A stretch of DNA of 43,447 bases from Desulfobaccales bacterium. Its GTDB lineage: Bacteria > Desulfobacterota > Desulfobaccia > Desulfobaccales > 0-14-0-80-60-11. Both the position numbers and the translations under genes were made by a program. How positions within the stretch are numbered: the stretch's first letter is position 1; every line of letters begins with the position of its first letter. The notes below the pieces were generated by a model. It was given only the letters and a program-made list of their open reading frames with translations, made no database searches and was not told where the DNA came from. The DNA lies in the NCBI GenBank assembly GCA_037481655.1, contig JBBFLF010000021.1, positions 1-43,447 of the forward strand. Direction: 5' to 3'. Shown here in pieces: positions 1 to 7,178 of this stretch.

Positions 1-9
1 CGCCCCCCT

Positions 10-85
10 CCCCAACCCCATAAGGGGTTGGGGGTGGGGTTTGGGGAGGGGGCAGGGGTTGTCAACCCCTGGCCCCCTCCCCAAA
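10..85. repeat. G/C-tract intergenic hairpin repeat, copy 1
   Basis: Two inverted repeats sit back to back ahead of leuC. The first has arms at 10-19 and 24-33 around an ATAA loop. The second has arms at 40-61 and 63-85 that pair completely except for one extra base. The arm pattern TTTGGGGAG-GGGCAGGGG recurs at 5781-5825, so this is a dispersed repeat family and not a one-off terminator. The copy is cut close to the window edge, so its full extent is unknown. Confidence 0.6.
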
Positions 86-105
86 CTTCATCACTGGAGA
101 GAAAC

Positions 106-1377
106 ATGCTCAAACCGCAGACGATCACGCAAAAAATCCTGGCGGCGCATTGCGGCCGGGAGTATGTGGCGCCGGGGGAGTTGATTTTGGCCCAGGTGGA
201 CATTGCCCTGGGGAATGACATTACCGCGCCCATTGCCATTCGGGAGTTTCGGGAGTCGGGGGCGACCCGGGTCTTTGATCCGGAGCGGGTGGTGTTGGTG
301 GCGGATCATTTTGCCCCCAACAAGGACATCCCCTCGGCCATTCAGTGTCAGACGCTGAGGGAGTTCGCCCGGGAGCAGGGCCTGAAGCATTTCTATGACG
401 GCGGCGAGATGGGGGTGGAGCACGCCCTGTTGCCGGAGAAGGGCATTGTGGTGCCGGGGGATGTGATCATCGGGGCGGACAGTCACACTTGCACCTATGG
501 CGCCTTGGGGGCCTTTGCCACCGGGGTGGGCTCCACGGACCTGGCCGCGGCCATGATCACCGGCGAGGCCTGGTTCAAGGTGCCGGAGTCCATCCGGCTG
601 GAGTATGTCGGCGTCTGCTCGCCCTGGGTGACGGGCAAGGACCTGATCCTGCACACCATCGGCGATTTGGGGGTGGACGGGGCCCGCTACATGGCCATGG
701 AGTTTGTGGGCCCGGCCATCGCCGCCCTCAACATGGCGGAGCGCTTCTCCATGGCCAACATGGCAGTGGAGGCGGGGGCCAAAAACGGCATCATGGCGGT
801 GGATGACATCACCCTGGCTTACGTCAAGGAGCGGGCTCTGAGGCCGTATCGGGTATATGAGAGCGATGCCGGGGCGCCGTATGCCCTGAGCCGCACCTAT
901 GACGTCAGCAAGCTGGAGCCCCTGGTGGCCTACCCGCCCTCGCCGGAGAATGTGCATCCGGTCTCCGAGGCCCAGGCCCAGGGCATCCGCATTGACCAGG
1001 CGGTCATCGGCTCCTGCACCAACGGGCGCCTGGAGGATCTCCGGCTGGCGGCCCGGGTGTTGCAGGGGCGGAAGGTGGCCCGGGACGTGCGTCTCATCGT
1101 CATCCCGGCCACCCCCCTCATCTACCGCCAGGCCCTGGAGGAGGGGTTGCTGGCTATTTTCCTGGAGGCCGGGGCGGTCATCAGTCCGCCCACCTGCGGT
1201 CCCTGCCTGGGAGGCCATATGGGCATTCTGGCGCCCGGGGAGGTGGCCATCGCCACCACCAACCGCAACTTCACCGGCCGCATGGGGCATCCCACCTCCC
1301 AGGTCTATCTGGCCAACCCGGCGGTGACCGCGGCCTCGTCGGTGACCGGCCGCATCACCTCGCCTGCCGCCTTGTAG
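106..1377 (+). CDS. leuC: 3-isopropylmalate dehydratase large subunit (aconitase family)
   Basis: Encodes the [4Fe-4S] subunit of isopropylmalate isomerase, which interconverts 2- and 3-isopropylmalate in leucine synthesis; it needs a small LeuD subunit, which is not in this window. The 423-residue length fits the shorter archaeal/thermophile-type LeuC/HacA family. The substrate-loop sequence GADSHTCTYGALGAF is present. The cluster cysteines are Cys304 (in IGSCTNG) and Cys364/Cys367 (in PTCGPC). I chose ATG 106 because GGAGA lies 5 bases upstream and the reading frame before it runs through the hairpin repeat. A homoaconitase-like role (lysine route) cannot be excluded from the large subunit alone. 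No partner gene follows; the next 240 bases are non-coding. Confidence 0.88.
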   Translation: MLKPQTITQKILAAHCGREYVAPGELILAQVDIALGNDITAPIAIREFRESGATRVFDPERVVLVADHFAPNKDIPSAIQCQTLREFAREQGLKHFYDGGEMGVEHALLPEKGIVVPGDVIIGADSHTCTYGALGAFATGVGSTDLAAAMITGEAWFKVPESIRLEYVGVCSPWVTGKDLILHTIGDLGVDGARYMAMEFVGPAIAALNMAERFSMANMAVEAGAKNGIMAVDDITLAYVKERALRPYRVYESDAGAPYALSRTYDVSKLEPLVAYPPSPENVHPVSEAQAQGIRIDQAVIGSCTNGRLEDLRLAARVLQGRKVARDVRLIVIPATPLIYRQALEEGLLAIFLEAGAVISPPTCGPCLGGHMGILAPGEVAIATTNRNFTGRMGHPTSQVYLANPAVTAASSVTGRITSPAAL

Positions 1378-1396
1378 CGCCGGCCCATTTTTTCCT

Positions 1397-1426
1397 TTGG
1401 GGGAAAATTTTTCCCCGTGCTATAAT
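1397..1426 (+). promoter_or_regulatory. promoter of the leader RNA upstream of the small lipoprotein
   Basis: A perfect TATAAT lies at 1421-1426. The best -35 candidate is a poor TTGGGG at 1397-1402 with an 18-base spacer. Transcription would start about 1432, the first bases of the strong hairpin that follows. The -10 is convincing and the -35 is not. Confidence 0.5.
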
Positions 1427-1430
1427 AGGT

Positions 1431-1545
1431 GCCATCGGGAAGGAGGCAAAATCGGCCTCTTTCCCGGGATGGCTGCCACACTGTTCCTTCCCCAATCATG
1501 GCCTGAGCTGGAATCTGCCTGCCGTGCCCCTCAGGGCACGCCTTT
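1431..1545 (+). ncRNA. candidate small RNA or leader RNA with intrinsic terminator
   Basis: It begins at the predicted transcription start. The 5' half folds into a long hairpin: GCCAT 1431-1435 pairs with 1469-1473, and 1436-1447 pairs with 1455-1466 without a mismatch (one G-T), loop AAAATCG. A 22-nt box at 1502-1523 (CCTGAGCTG, six bases, then the last seven GCCTGCC) is shared with the element at 20599-20620. It runs straight into a terminator hairpin, 1523-1529 with 1534-1540, loop CTCA, followed by CCTTTT. CTCAGG inside that hairpin (1530-1535) is the exact complement of CCTGAG in the box (1502-1507), so box-to-loop pairing and the terminator exclude each other. It could be a free sRNA or a riboswitch-like attenuator for the lipoprotein at 1621. 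I do not recognise the family. Confidence 0.42.
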
Positions 1546-1620
1546 TGCTAAAAATGGGGCAACTCTTACCCCGGCCGCACCTTGAGGACTTGAGGGAAGC
1601 CGGAAGCCGGCGAGGCGGGC

Positions 1621-1869
1621 ATGAAGATCCGGGTTCTGTGGGTCATGGCAGCCGTGTGCGCAGTGGTGATGGGAGGATGTGCCGAGCTGGGAGGCACCTC
1701 CTCCGGCACCAATAAACTGCTCACCGGTCATCTCCTGGAAACCACCACTACCTCCGGCCATGTGCTCCGGCTCATGGCCCAGGAGCTGGAAGGCTGGGAC
1801 GACTACGACCGCAATCCCCGCAAAGGGAACGGTGACGCCTGCATCCTCAAGGCCGAAGCCCGGTTCTGA
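1621..1869 (+). CDS. small lipoprotein of unknown function
   Basis: An 82-residue protein with a lipoprotein signal: a basic start (MKIR), a hydrophobic stretch of about 12 residues, and the lipobox MGGC with the acylated cysteine at position 20. The mature part is about 63 residues, begins AELGGTSSG and has no recognised domain. GAGGCGGG lies directly before the ATG and is a tight but usable ribosome site. It lies 75 bases after the terminator of the candidate leader RNA and may be controlled by it. The only other gene in the window preceded by the same RNA box, at 20680, also encodes a small envelope protein. The C-terminal half is polar (EGWDDYDRNPRKGNGD) and does not suggest an enzyme. 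Confidence 0.6.
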   Translation: MKIRVLWVMAAVCAVVMGGCAELGGTSSGTNKLLTGHLLETTTTSGHVLRLMAQELEGWDDYDRNPRKGNGDACILKAEARF

Positions 1870-2262
1870 GCTGCCACCGGAAGTGCAGGGGGGAAAGGGG
1901 GGAGAAGCTCCGGCTTTTCCCCTTCTAGGGCCATCGAGGAATTTTTCTCCTGGGAAACACCAAAGGAGAAATGTCTTTTTCCCGCTTAATACCGAGACCC
2001 TCAGCCCATCGTTCCATGAAAATCCTATCAGAGCACAGGGATGAGTCCCGGGAGGCGAAAGGGGCCTCGACCCTTGGCGCCCATCTTCAAAGCCTGGGTC
2101 CATCTTTCTAGAGTCTAGACTTGCCGTGGAAAAAAGACTCAGAGAGAAATCGCGGGGCGTCGTCGGGCGAAAAGTGATGGGGTCGTGAAGGAAATTACCC
2201 AGGCTTCAGAGCAGCTTTTGCAGTTTGACTGAGAAAGCCTTTGAGGTTCTGCCAACCTATTC
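1870..2262. other. 393-base intergenic stretch between convergent genes
   Basis: No credible gene. A 10-bp hairpin (1899-1908 with 1913-1922, TCCG loop) may end transcription of the lipoprotein, although only TTCT follows it. The remainder (1930-2262) is less GC-rich than its surroundings and carries no promoter, repeat or ORF that I can support on either strand. Confidence 0.5.
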
Positions 2263-3192
2263 TCAGATTAGACACCGCCGGGCCCGCACCACCCGCTGAA
2301 CCCCCTGATAGTCCCGCAAAATGGTGATGGCCTCGTAGGCGCGGGTCTCTGTCAGCAAAGCCCGCACCGCCTCGGCCTGCCCCTGGCCCACCTCCAGGGC
2401 CAGCCAGCCTCCCGGTGCCAGGAAATGATGCGCCTTTTGGCAGAAGGGCCTAAGGAGCGCCAAGCCGTCCTCACCCCCCCACAAAGCCTCCCGGGGCTCA
2501 TATTGCCGCACCTCCACCGGCAGACTCTCCCAATCCTTCGCCGGGATATACGGCAGGTTGGCCGCCACGGCCTGAAAATGGGGGCCGGGCCTGAGGGCCT
2601 GAACTAAATTCCCCTGAAGGAACTGCACCCGCTCCGCCACCCTCAGGCGGCGGGCGTTGGTGCGCGCCACCTTGAGGGCTTCGGCGGAGAGTTCCACCCC
2701 CAGCCAGCGCCAGTGGGGCAGCTCCCGGGCCAAGGCAATGATCACTGCGCCGGAGCCCACCCCCACCTCCAGACCCAGGGGCGGGGCGCCACCTTCAGGG
2801 GGGCCTGCCTCTGGAGCAATGCTGCCCCTGTCCGGCGGCGCCGTGTTTTTCAGCACCTCCAGCAGGCTCTCCACCAGAAGCTCCGTCTCCGGCCGGGGGA
2901 TGAGGGTGGCGGGGCTGACCAGAAAATCCAGGGACCAGAATTCCTTGTGGCCGGTGAGATAGGCGGTGGGCTCGCCCTGCACCCGCCGGCGGATGAGGGC
3001 CTTGTAGGCCGCCAGCTCCTCGGCGGTGAGGGGCTGGTCATGGCGCAGGTAAAGCTCCAGGCGGCTTACGCCCAGGACATGGGCCAGCAACACCTCGGCG
3101 GAGGCCCGGGGCTCGGAGACCCCCTTGTCCTGGAAATAACGGGTGGTCCACTTCAGCACCGCCAGGATGGTCCAGGTGGGGGGCGCCGCCAT
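2263..3192 (-). CDS. prmC: peptide chain release factor N5-glutamine methyltransferase
   Basis: Methylates the glutamine of the GGQ loop in release factors 1 and 2 using S-adenosylmethionine. The 309-residue protein has the helical N-terminal release-factor-binding domain and then a Rossmann methyltransferase domain with the glycine-rich loop LEVGVGSGAVIIALA. The substrate motif, normally NPPY, reads NLPY (Asn212-Tyr215), followed by IPAKDW. An insertion rich in Pro/Gly (around 120-135) lies just before the SAM motif. The ATG follows the prfA TAA stop with no intervening base, so translation is probably coupled to that of its own substrate. This gene pair is conserved across bacteria. Confidence 0.9.
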   Translation of the reverse strand: MAAPPTWTILAVLKWTTRYFQDKGVSEPRASAEVLLAHVLGVSRLELYLRHDQPLTAEELAAYKALIRRRVQGEPTAYLTGHKEFWSLDFLVSPATLIPRPETELLVESLLEVLKNTAPPDRGSIAPEAGPPEGGAPPLGLEVGVGSGAVIIALARELPHWRWLGVELSAEALKVARTNARRLRVAERVQFLQGNLVQALRPGPHFQAVAANLPYIPAKDWESLPVEVRQYEPREALWGGEDGLALLRPFCQKAHHFLAPGGWLALEVGQGQAEAVRALLTETRAYEAITILRDYQGVQRVVRARRCLI

Positions 3193-4260
3193 TTACGCCT
3201 GTTTCAGCGCCTCGGTGCGGTAGTGGGTGATGAGGGCCTGAAGGAGCTCGTCCAGGTCGCCCTCCATGATGTCGGAGAGGCGATATAAGGTGAGGCCGAT
3301 GCGGTGATCCGTGAGGCGCCCCTGGGGGAAGTTGTAGGTGCGGATGCGTTCGCTGCGATCGCCGCTTCCCACCTGGCTTTTGCGCTCCTGGGCGATGCGG
3401 GCCTGCTGCTCCTGCACCTTCAGGTCCAGCAACCGGGCCCGGAGCACCTTCAGGGCCTTGGCCTTGTTTTTGTGCTGGGATTTCTCGTCCTGGCAGGTGA
3501 CCACCAGGCCGGTGGGCAGGTGCGTCACCCGCACCGCCGAGTCCGTGGTGTTCACTGACTGGCCGCCGGGCCCGGAAGAGCGAAAGACGTCAATGCGCAG
3601 CTCCTCGGGGCTGATCTGCACGTCCACCTCTTCCGCCTCCGGCAGGATGGCGACGGTGACCGCGGAGGTGTGGATGCGGCCCTGGGACTCGGTCTCCGGC
3701 ACCCGCTGCACCCGGTGGGTGCCGCTCTCATATTTGAGCTGGCTGTACACCCGGTCCCCGGAGATGGCGGCGATGATTTCCTTGAAGCCCCCGAGACCGG
3801 TGGGGGAATGGCTCAGCACCTCCAGCTTCCAGCCCCGGCGCTCCGCCAGGCGGCTGTACATGCGGAAGAGGTCGGCGGCAAAGAGGCAGGCCTCCTCACC
3901 GCCGGTGCCGGCCCGGATCTCCAGGATGACATTTTTTTCATCGTTGGGATCTTTGGGGAGCAGGAGAAATTTCAGCTCCTCCTCCAGGGCCTGGACCTGC
4001 TCCCGTAAGGTCTGAATCTCCTCCCGGGCCAGGGCCTTGAGCTCCTCGTCGGTCTCCTCCTTGAGGAGGGTCTGGCTGTCGGCCAGCTCCTTCTGCAACT
4101 GGCGGTAGCGCCGGAAGGCCTGCACCAGGGGCGTGAGCTCCGCATGCTCCTTGCTGAGGCGCAGGTATTCCTCCTGCTGGCGCAACACCTCCGGGTCCGC
4201 CAGGCGGGTTTCCAGGCTGAGATATTGCTGTTCCAGGTTTTCCAGTCGGTCAGTCAACAT
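3193..4260 (-). CDS. prfA: peptide chain release factor 1
   Basis: Releases completed peptides at UAA and UAG stop codons. The 355-residue length is typical. The catalytic GGQ is at 232-234, in the setting [16 protein letters not shown]. The stop-codon reading tripeptide of RF1 (P-x-T) is PET at 188-190, and the RF2 motif SPF is absent. The long N-terminal coiled coil (about 1-100) is present. The substrate glutamine is the target of PrmC encoded immediately downstream. The start has no strong Shine-Dalgarno sequence (CTTAAGAT precedes the ATG), but there is no better in-frame start. Confidence 0.94.
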   Translation of the reverse strand: MLTDRLENLEQQYLSLETRLADPEVLRQQEEYLRLSKEHAELTPLVQAFRRYRQLQKELADSQTLLKEETDEELKALAREEIQTLREQVQALEEELKFLLLPKDPNDEKNVILEIRAGTGGEEACLFAADLFRMYSRLAERRGWKLEVLSHSPTGLGGFKEIIAAISGDRVYSQLKYESGTHRVQRVPETESQGRIHTSAVTVAILPEAEEVDVQISPEELRIDVFRSSGPGGQSVNTTDSAVRVTHLPTGLVVTCQDEKSQHKNKAKALKVLRARLLDLKVQEQQARIAQERKSQVGSGDRSERIRTYNFPQGRLTDHRIGLTLYRLSDIMEGDLDELLQALITHYRTEALKQA

Positions 4261-4283
4261 ATCTTAAGGGCACTTTTTCCTTT

Positions 4284-4289
4284 ATTTTA
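4284..4289 (-). promoter_or_regulatory. possible -10 element for prfA-prmC
   Basis: On the minus strand TAAAAT lies in an AT-rich island 24 bases before the prfA start, preceded by TGTGC. No good -35 is visible. It is the only promoter-like sequence in the gap between the deacetylase-fold gene and prfA. Confidence 0.3.
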
Positions 4290-4360
4290 GCACAAAAGAA
4301 AGGGAATCACCCAGTCCGGGCGGTTGAAGAATTCGGGAAGGTTGAGATGTGCGTGATTGA

Positions 4361-4375
4361 ATCGCCCAAGGCGAT
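4361..4375 (-). terminator. short hairpin downstream of the deacetylase-fold gene
   Basis: ATCGCC pairs with GGCGAT around a three-base loop, 60 bases past the stop codon at 4435. No T-run follows on the minus strand, so termination is only suggested by position. Confidence 0.22.
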
Positions 4376-4434
4376 GACTGTTGTTTAAGGCAGGGTCATG
4401 AAAGGGGCTCCAGGGAGGCAGCGGGGGCCACCGC

Positions 4435-5283
4435 TCAGTCAGCGGCCAGGCGGCGGATGATGGGAGGAATGGTGGCGGTGGCCAGATGGGGCAGGGAACC
4501 GCCCCCCAGGACCACCTGCAAGGGGAGATTCAGCTCCCGGGCGGTGAAGCACATGAGGTCGGCGATCTCCAGAAAAGCCGCCTCACTTAAGCCCAGGGCG
4601 CCGTAGTCCTCGGCGTGGGTGTCAAAGCCGTAATACCAGACCAAGAGATCGGGCTTGAAGGCGGCGACGCGGGGGAGCTCCCGGCGCACTGCGTCCACAT
4701 AGGCCTTATCCACCCCGGGCTGCCAGGCCAGAGCATACACGTTCACATCCACCTTGGTGCCGTCGGGGCTGACGTAATCTGTGCCGCAGAAGCACACGTG
4801 CAGGACCTCCGGGTCCTCGGTCACCAGCTGGCGGGTGCCGTCGCCGTGGTGGGCGTCGGTGTCGTAAATGGCAAAGCGGCGCCAGGGGCTGATCTCCCTG
4901 ACCCGGGTGAGGGCGATGACCACATCGTTGAAACAGCACGCACCCCAGAAATGCCGGTAGCCGGCATGGTGGCCGCCGGCGCCGATGAAGCAGAAGGCCC
5001 GGTCCAGTTCACCCCTGGCCAGGGCCTCCATGGCCGCCACCACGCCGCCCACGGACTCATAGGCGGTGGCGCACAGACTGTCCCGGGCCACCAGCCGGGG
5101 CATGTCCGGGGCGTGCACCTTGAGGATGAGCTCCTCCGAGGCCCGGGGGCACTGAAAGAGCTGCACCCCGGGGAGTTTCAGGACCTCCTCCAGGGCCTCG
5201 GGGAAGTCCCTGAGACGGTTGCCCACCGTGAGGTAGCTTTTGCGGCTGAAGCTGGGGTGGTAGAAAATGCCGACCCGGGGCAT
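4435..5283 (-). CDS. histone deacetylase-fold (arginase/deacetylase superfamily) protein
   Basis: A 282-residue protein of the zinc amidohydrolase family that includes histone deacetylases, acetoin-utilisation AcuC and acetylpolyamine amidohydrolases. Visible signature elements are GGHHAGY (His105/His106), CCFNDVV, the zinc-binding DTDAHHGDGT (Asp143, His145) and Asp221 in YGFDTH. The C-terminal motif that normally reads EGGY and supplies the transition-state tyrosine reads GGGS here (residues 260-263), so the usual catalytic Tyr is missing. Likely substrates are acetylated or acylated small molecules or lysines, but the Tyr change makes activity uncertain. It starts 8 bases after the upstream membrane-protein gene, with TGAGG as ribosome site, so the two are probably co-transcribed. 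Confidence 0.8.
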   Translation of the reverse strand: MPRVGIFYHPSFSRKSYLTVGNRLRDFPEALEEVLKLPGVQLFQCPRASEELILKVHAPDMPRLVARDSLCATAYESVGGVVAAMEALARGELDRAFCFIGAGGHHAGYRHFWGACCFNDVVIALTRVREISPWRRFAIYDTDAHHGDGTRQLVTEDPEVLHVCFCGTDYVSPDGTKVDVNVYALAWQPGVDKAYVDAVRRELPRVAAFKPDLLVWYYGFDTHAEDYGALGLSEAAFLEIADLMCFTARELNLPLQVVLGGGSLPHLATATIPPIIRRLAAD

Positions 5284-5291
5284 CGTCAGCC

Positions 5292-5765
5292 TCAGGATTT
5301 GGGGTCCGTTTCCGGGGGCCCTTCCCCCAAAATAGCTTCCCAGGTGGAGTACTTGGGGAAATAGACCCAGAAGTAAAGGAGCGAGACGGCAAAGAAGACG
5401 TAAAAATCAAGGGGTTTGCCGGTGAGGAGAAAAAGCATCAGGCCGAAGACGGCCACCAGCTCCGCCAGGGCATAGGCAAAAAACGTGGCAACTGGCAATA
5501 GTTCCCGGTTGCGGGCCACGATGCGGCGCTGCCCGAACATGATAACGAAGTAGATCACTCCGGCGATGCCCAGCAACACGTGGCGGAGAGACTCGGAGAA
5601 CTGGGGGGTGAAATCCCCGAAGCCGGTAAAGGGATCCAGGACCCGCCTAAGCACCTCCACCACCACGGCATAGGCAAAGACCGAGGCGATCATGGCCAGA
5701 CCGATGAAGTTGGCCACCAGATAGCGGGCCTTCAAGGGCGTCAGCGGACCTTTTTCTTTTACCAT
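5292..5765 (-). CDS. four-helix inner-membrane protein of unknown function
   Basis: A 157-residue protein with four hydrophobic segments, at about 14-38, 59-77, 86-113 and 117-134. The N-terminus is basic (MVKEKGPLTPLKARY). The short C-terminal tail is acidic and polar. ATG 5765 was chosen because the frame upstream of it is the translated hairpin repeat; the site before it lacks a clear Shine-Dalgarno sequence. It is followed 8 bases later by the deacetylase-fold gene and lies downstream of the formyltransferase gene, from which it is separated by the repeat at 5781-5905. I do not recognise the family. Confidence 0.6.
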   Translation of the reverse strand: MVKEKGPLTPLKARYLVANFIGLAMIASVFAYAVVVEVLRRVLDPFTGFGDFTPQFSESLRHVLLGIAGVIYFVIMFGQRRIVARNRELLPVATFFAYALAELVAVFGLMLFLLTGKPLDFYVFFAVSLLYFWVYFPKYSTWEAILGEGPPETDPKS

Positions 5766-5780
5766 AATCTTGGAGTTCAA

Positions 5781-5905
5781 TTTGGGGAGAGGGCAGGGGC
5801 CGACGGCCCCTGCCCTCTCCCCAAACCCCTCTCCCAACCCCGTAAAGGGGGTGGGGAGGGGAGCGTGAGGGGAGGGCGGGGGAGCCACTGCTCCCCCGGC
5901 CTTCC
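5781..5905. repeat. G/C-tract intergenic hairpin repeat, copy 2 (best preserved)
   Basis: It has three parts. A 21-bp perfect inverted repeat (5781-5801 with 5805-5825) has a three-base loop. A CCCCAACCCC-GTAAA-GGGGGTGGGG hairpin follows. Last comes a hairpin of GGGGGAG and CTCCCCC around CCACTG. The third part continues almost to the stop codon of the minus-strand gene at 5916. The last two parts align well with 9123-9197, which abuts another minus-strand stop codon in the same way. Confidence 0.75.
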
Positions 5906-5915
5906 CCTCACCGTC

Positions 5916-6839
5916 TCAGTCCCCGAAGCGTTCGCCGGGTTTGGGGTCCAGGGCCTTGATGAACTCCTCGGCCTTGACCTTGCCCAGGGCCTGGGTGCGG
6001 AAGCGGGTGATGCGCACTGCCCCGCCCTGAACCGCCACCGTCACTCCCAGATCCGGGTGCACCTCCAGGATCTCCCCCGGCGGCGACTGGTGTTCCAGGT
6101 CATCCAGAAAGCGGGCATTATACAATTTCACCTTTTCGCCCCGGAAGGTGGTGGTGGCCCCGGGCTGAGGGTCGCAGCCCCGGATGAAGTTGAAGACCTG
6201 GCGGCCGGGTTTGTTCCAGTCCAGGCCGGCCACCCGCTCGTCGCAAGGCGGGTCGTAGGTGGCCTGGGAGTGATCCTGGGGGATGCGGGGGGCATTGCCC
6301 TGGGCGATGAGCTCCACCGCCTCGATGACCGCCTCCACCCCCATAGGATAGAGTTTGTTGAAATAGAGCTCGCCGGTGGTCTCCTGGGGACCGATCTCCA
6401 CCTCTTTCTGGAGGAGGATATCGCCGGTGTCGATGCCTTCATCCACCCAGAAGATGGTGAGGCCGGTTTTGGTCTCACCGTTGATGACCGCCCAGTTGAT
6501 GGCCGAGGCCCCCCGGTATTTGGGGAGGAGGGAGGGATGGTAGCAAATGGCCCCCAGTTTGGGCACCGCCAGCACCCGGCCCGGCACGATATCGGTGACA
6601 AAGGCCAAGACCGCCAGGTCCGGCTGAAGGGAGACCATCTGGTCATAGGCTTCCGGGTCTTTCATGCGCCGGGGCTGAAAGACCGGCAGGTTCTGCTCCA
6701 GGGCGGCGGCCTTGATGGGGTCCGGCTTGCCCCCCTTGTCTGGGGGGCAGAAGACCCCCATCACCTCATGCCCCTTGGCCAGCAATCCCTTCAGGACATC
6801 CGCGCCAAATGCCGCCTGACCGATCAACGCAATGCGCAT
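5916..6839 (-). CDS. formyltransferase resembling the hydrolase domain of 10-formyltetrahydrofolate dehydrogenase
   Basis: A 307-residue protein with the formyltransferase Rossmann domain and a C-terminal Fmt-like barrel. The active site reads ICYHPSLLPKYRGASAINW, with His101, and DEGIDTGDILLQ, with Asp140. Methionyl-tRNA formyltransferase has N-x-H-x-SLLP; here the Asn position is Cys99 and the rest matches the 10-formyl-THF dehydrogenase/hydrolase type (x-Y-H-P-SLLP). It therefore probably acts on 10-formyl-THF, releasing formate or handing the formyl group to an unknown acceptor, in one-carbon metabolism. Automated annotation would likely call it methionyl-tRNA formyltransferase. The start has GGGGAGGG 6-13 bases upstream. 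No aldehyde dehydrogenase domain is attached. Confidence 0.75.
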   Translation of the reverse strand: MRIALIGQAAFGADVLKGLLAKGHEVMGVFCPPDKGGKPDPIKAAALEQNLPVFQPRRMKDPEAYDQMVSLQPDLAVLAFVTDIVPGRVLAVPKLGAICYHPSLLPKYRGASAINWAVINGETKTGLTIFWVDEGIDTGDILLQKEVEIGPQETTGELYFNKLYPMGVEAVIEAVELIAQGNAPRIPQDHSQATYDPPCDERVAGLDWNKPGRQVFNFIRGCDPQPGATTTFRGEKVKLYNARFLDDLEHQSPPGEILEVHPDLGVTVAVQGGAVRITRFRTQALGKVKAEEFIKALDPKPGERFGD

Positions 6840-6949
6840 GACCTGCCCTCCCCTGTGGGGTGATGGTGGCTGGATTCCGGGCCGGAGGCATCACCCCCCA
6901 ACCCGCTGACAGAACAACCTGACAGCCCAAGCCCGCCTCAGCGCCCCAC

Positions 6950-7147
6950 TCAGTGGTGTTCCTCCGGGGGCGGCTCCGGCTGGATCTTGGCGCCCAGCAG
7001 GGCAAAGACGATGCCCATCATGACCGCCCCGGTGGCCAACATGGCGTTGGGGGCCACAAAGGCGGCGGCGATGCAGAGAAACACCAGAAGACACAAGACT
7101 GCCTGCTTTTTGCGGTACTCTTGGTTGTGTTCCACCTTGTGCTCCAT
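6950..7147 (-). CDS. small two-helix membrane protein
   Basis: A 65-residue peptide with a charged N-terminus (MEHKVEHNQEYRKK), two hydrophobic segments (about 16-34 and 37-54) separated by PNAM, and a tail rich in Pro, Glu and His. A GGAGG lies 11 bases before ATG 7147; an in-frame GTG at 7150 or 7168 could also serve. It sits 31 bases downstream of gltX on the same strand and 110 bases before the formyltransferase gene, so it is probably part of the gltX transcript. No family recognised. Confidence 0.55.
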   Translation of the reverse strand: MEHKVEHNQEYRKKQAVLCLLVFLCIAAAFVAPNAMLATGAVMMGIVFALLGAKIQPEPPPEEHH

Positions 7148-7178
7148 CACGCGTCCGTCCTCCGTCACGTTTCAGGTG

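Noticed and set aside
1502-1523. Resemblance of the shared box to the B12 box of cobalamin riboswitches
   Set aside because: GAGC and CTGCC flanks are similar, but the spacing is 10 and not 8 bases, the core AGGAGAC is absent, and copy A is far too short for a cobalamin riboswitch.
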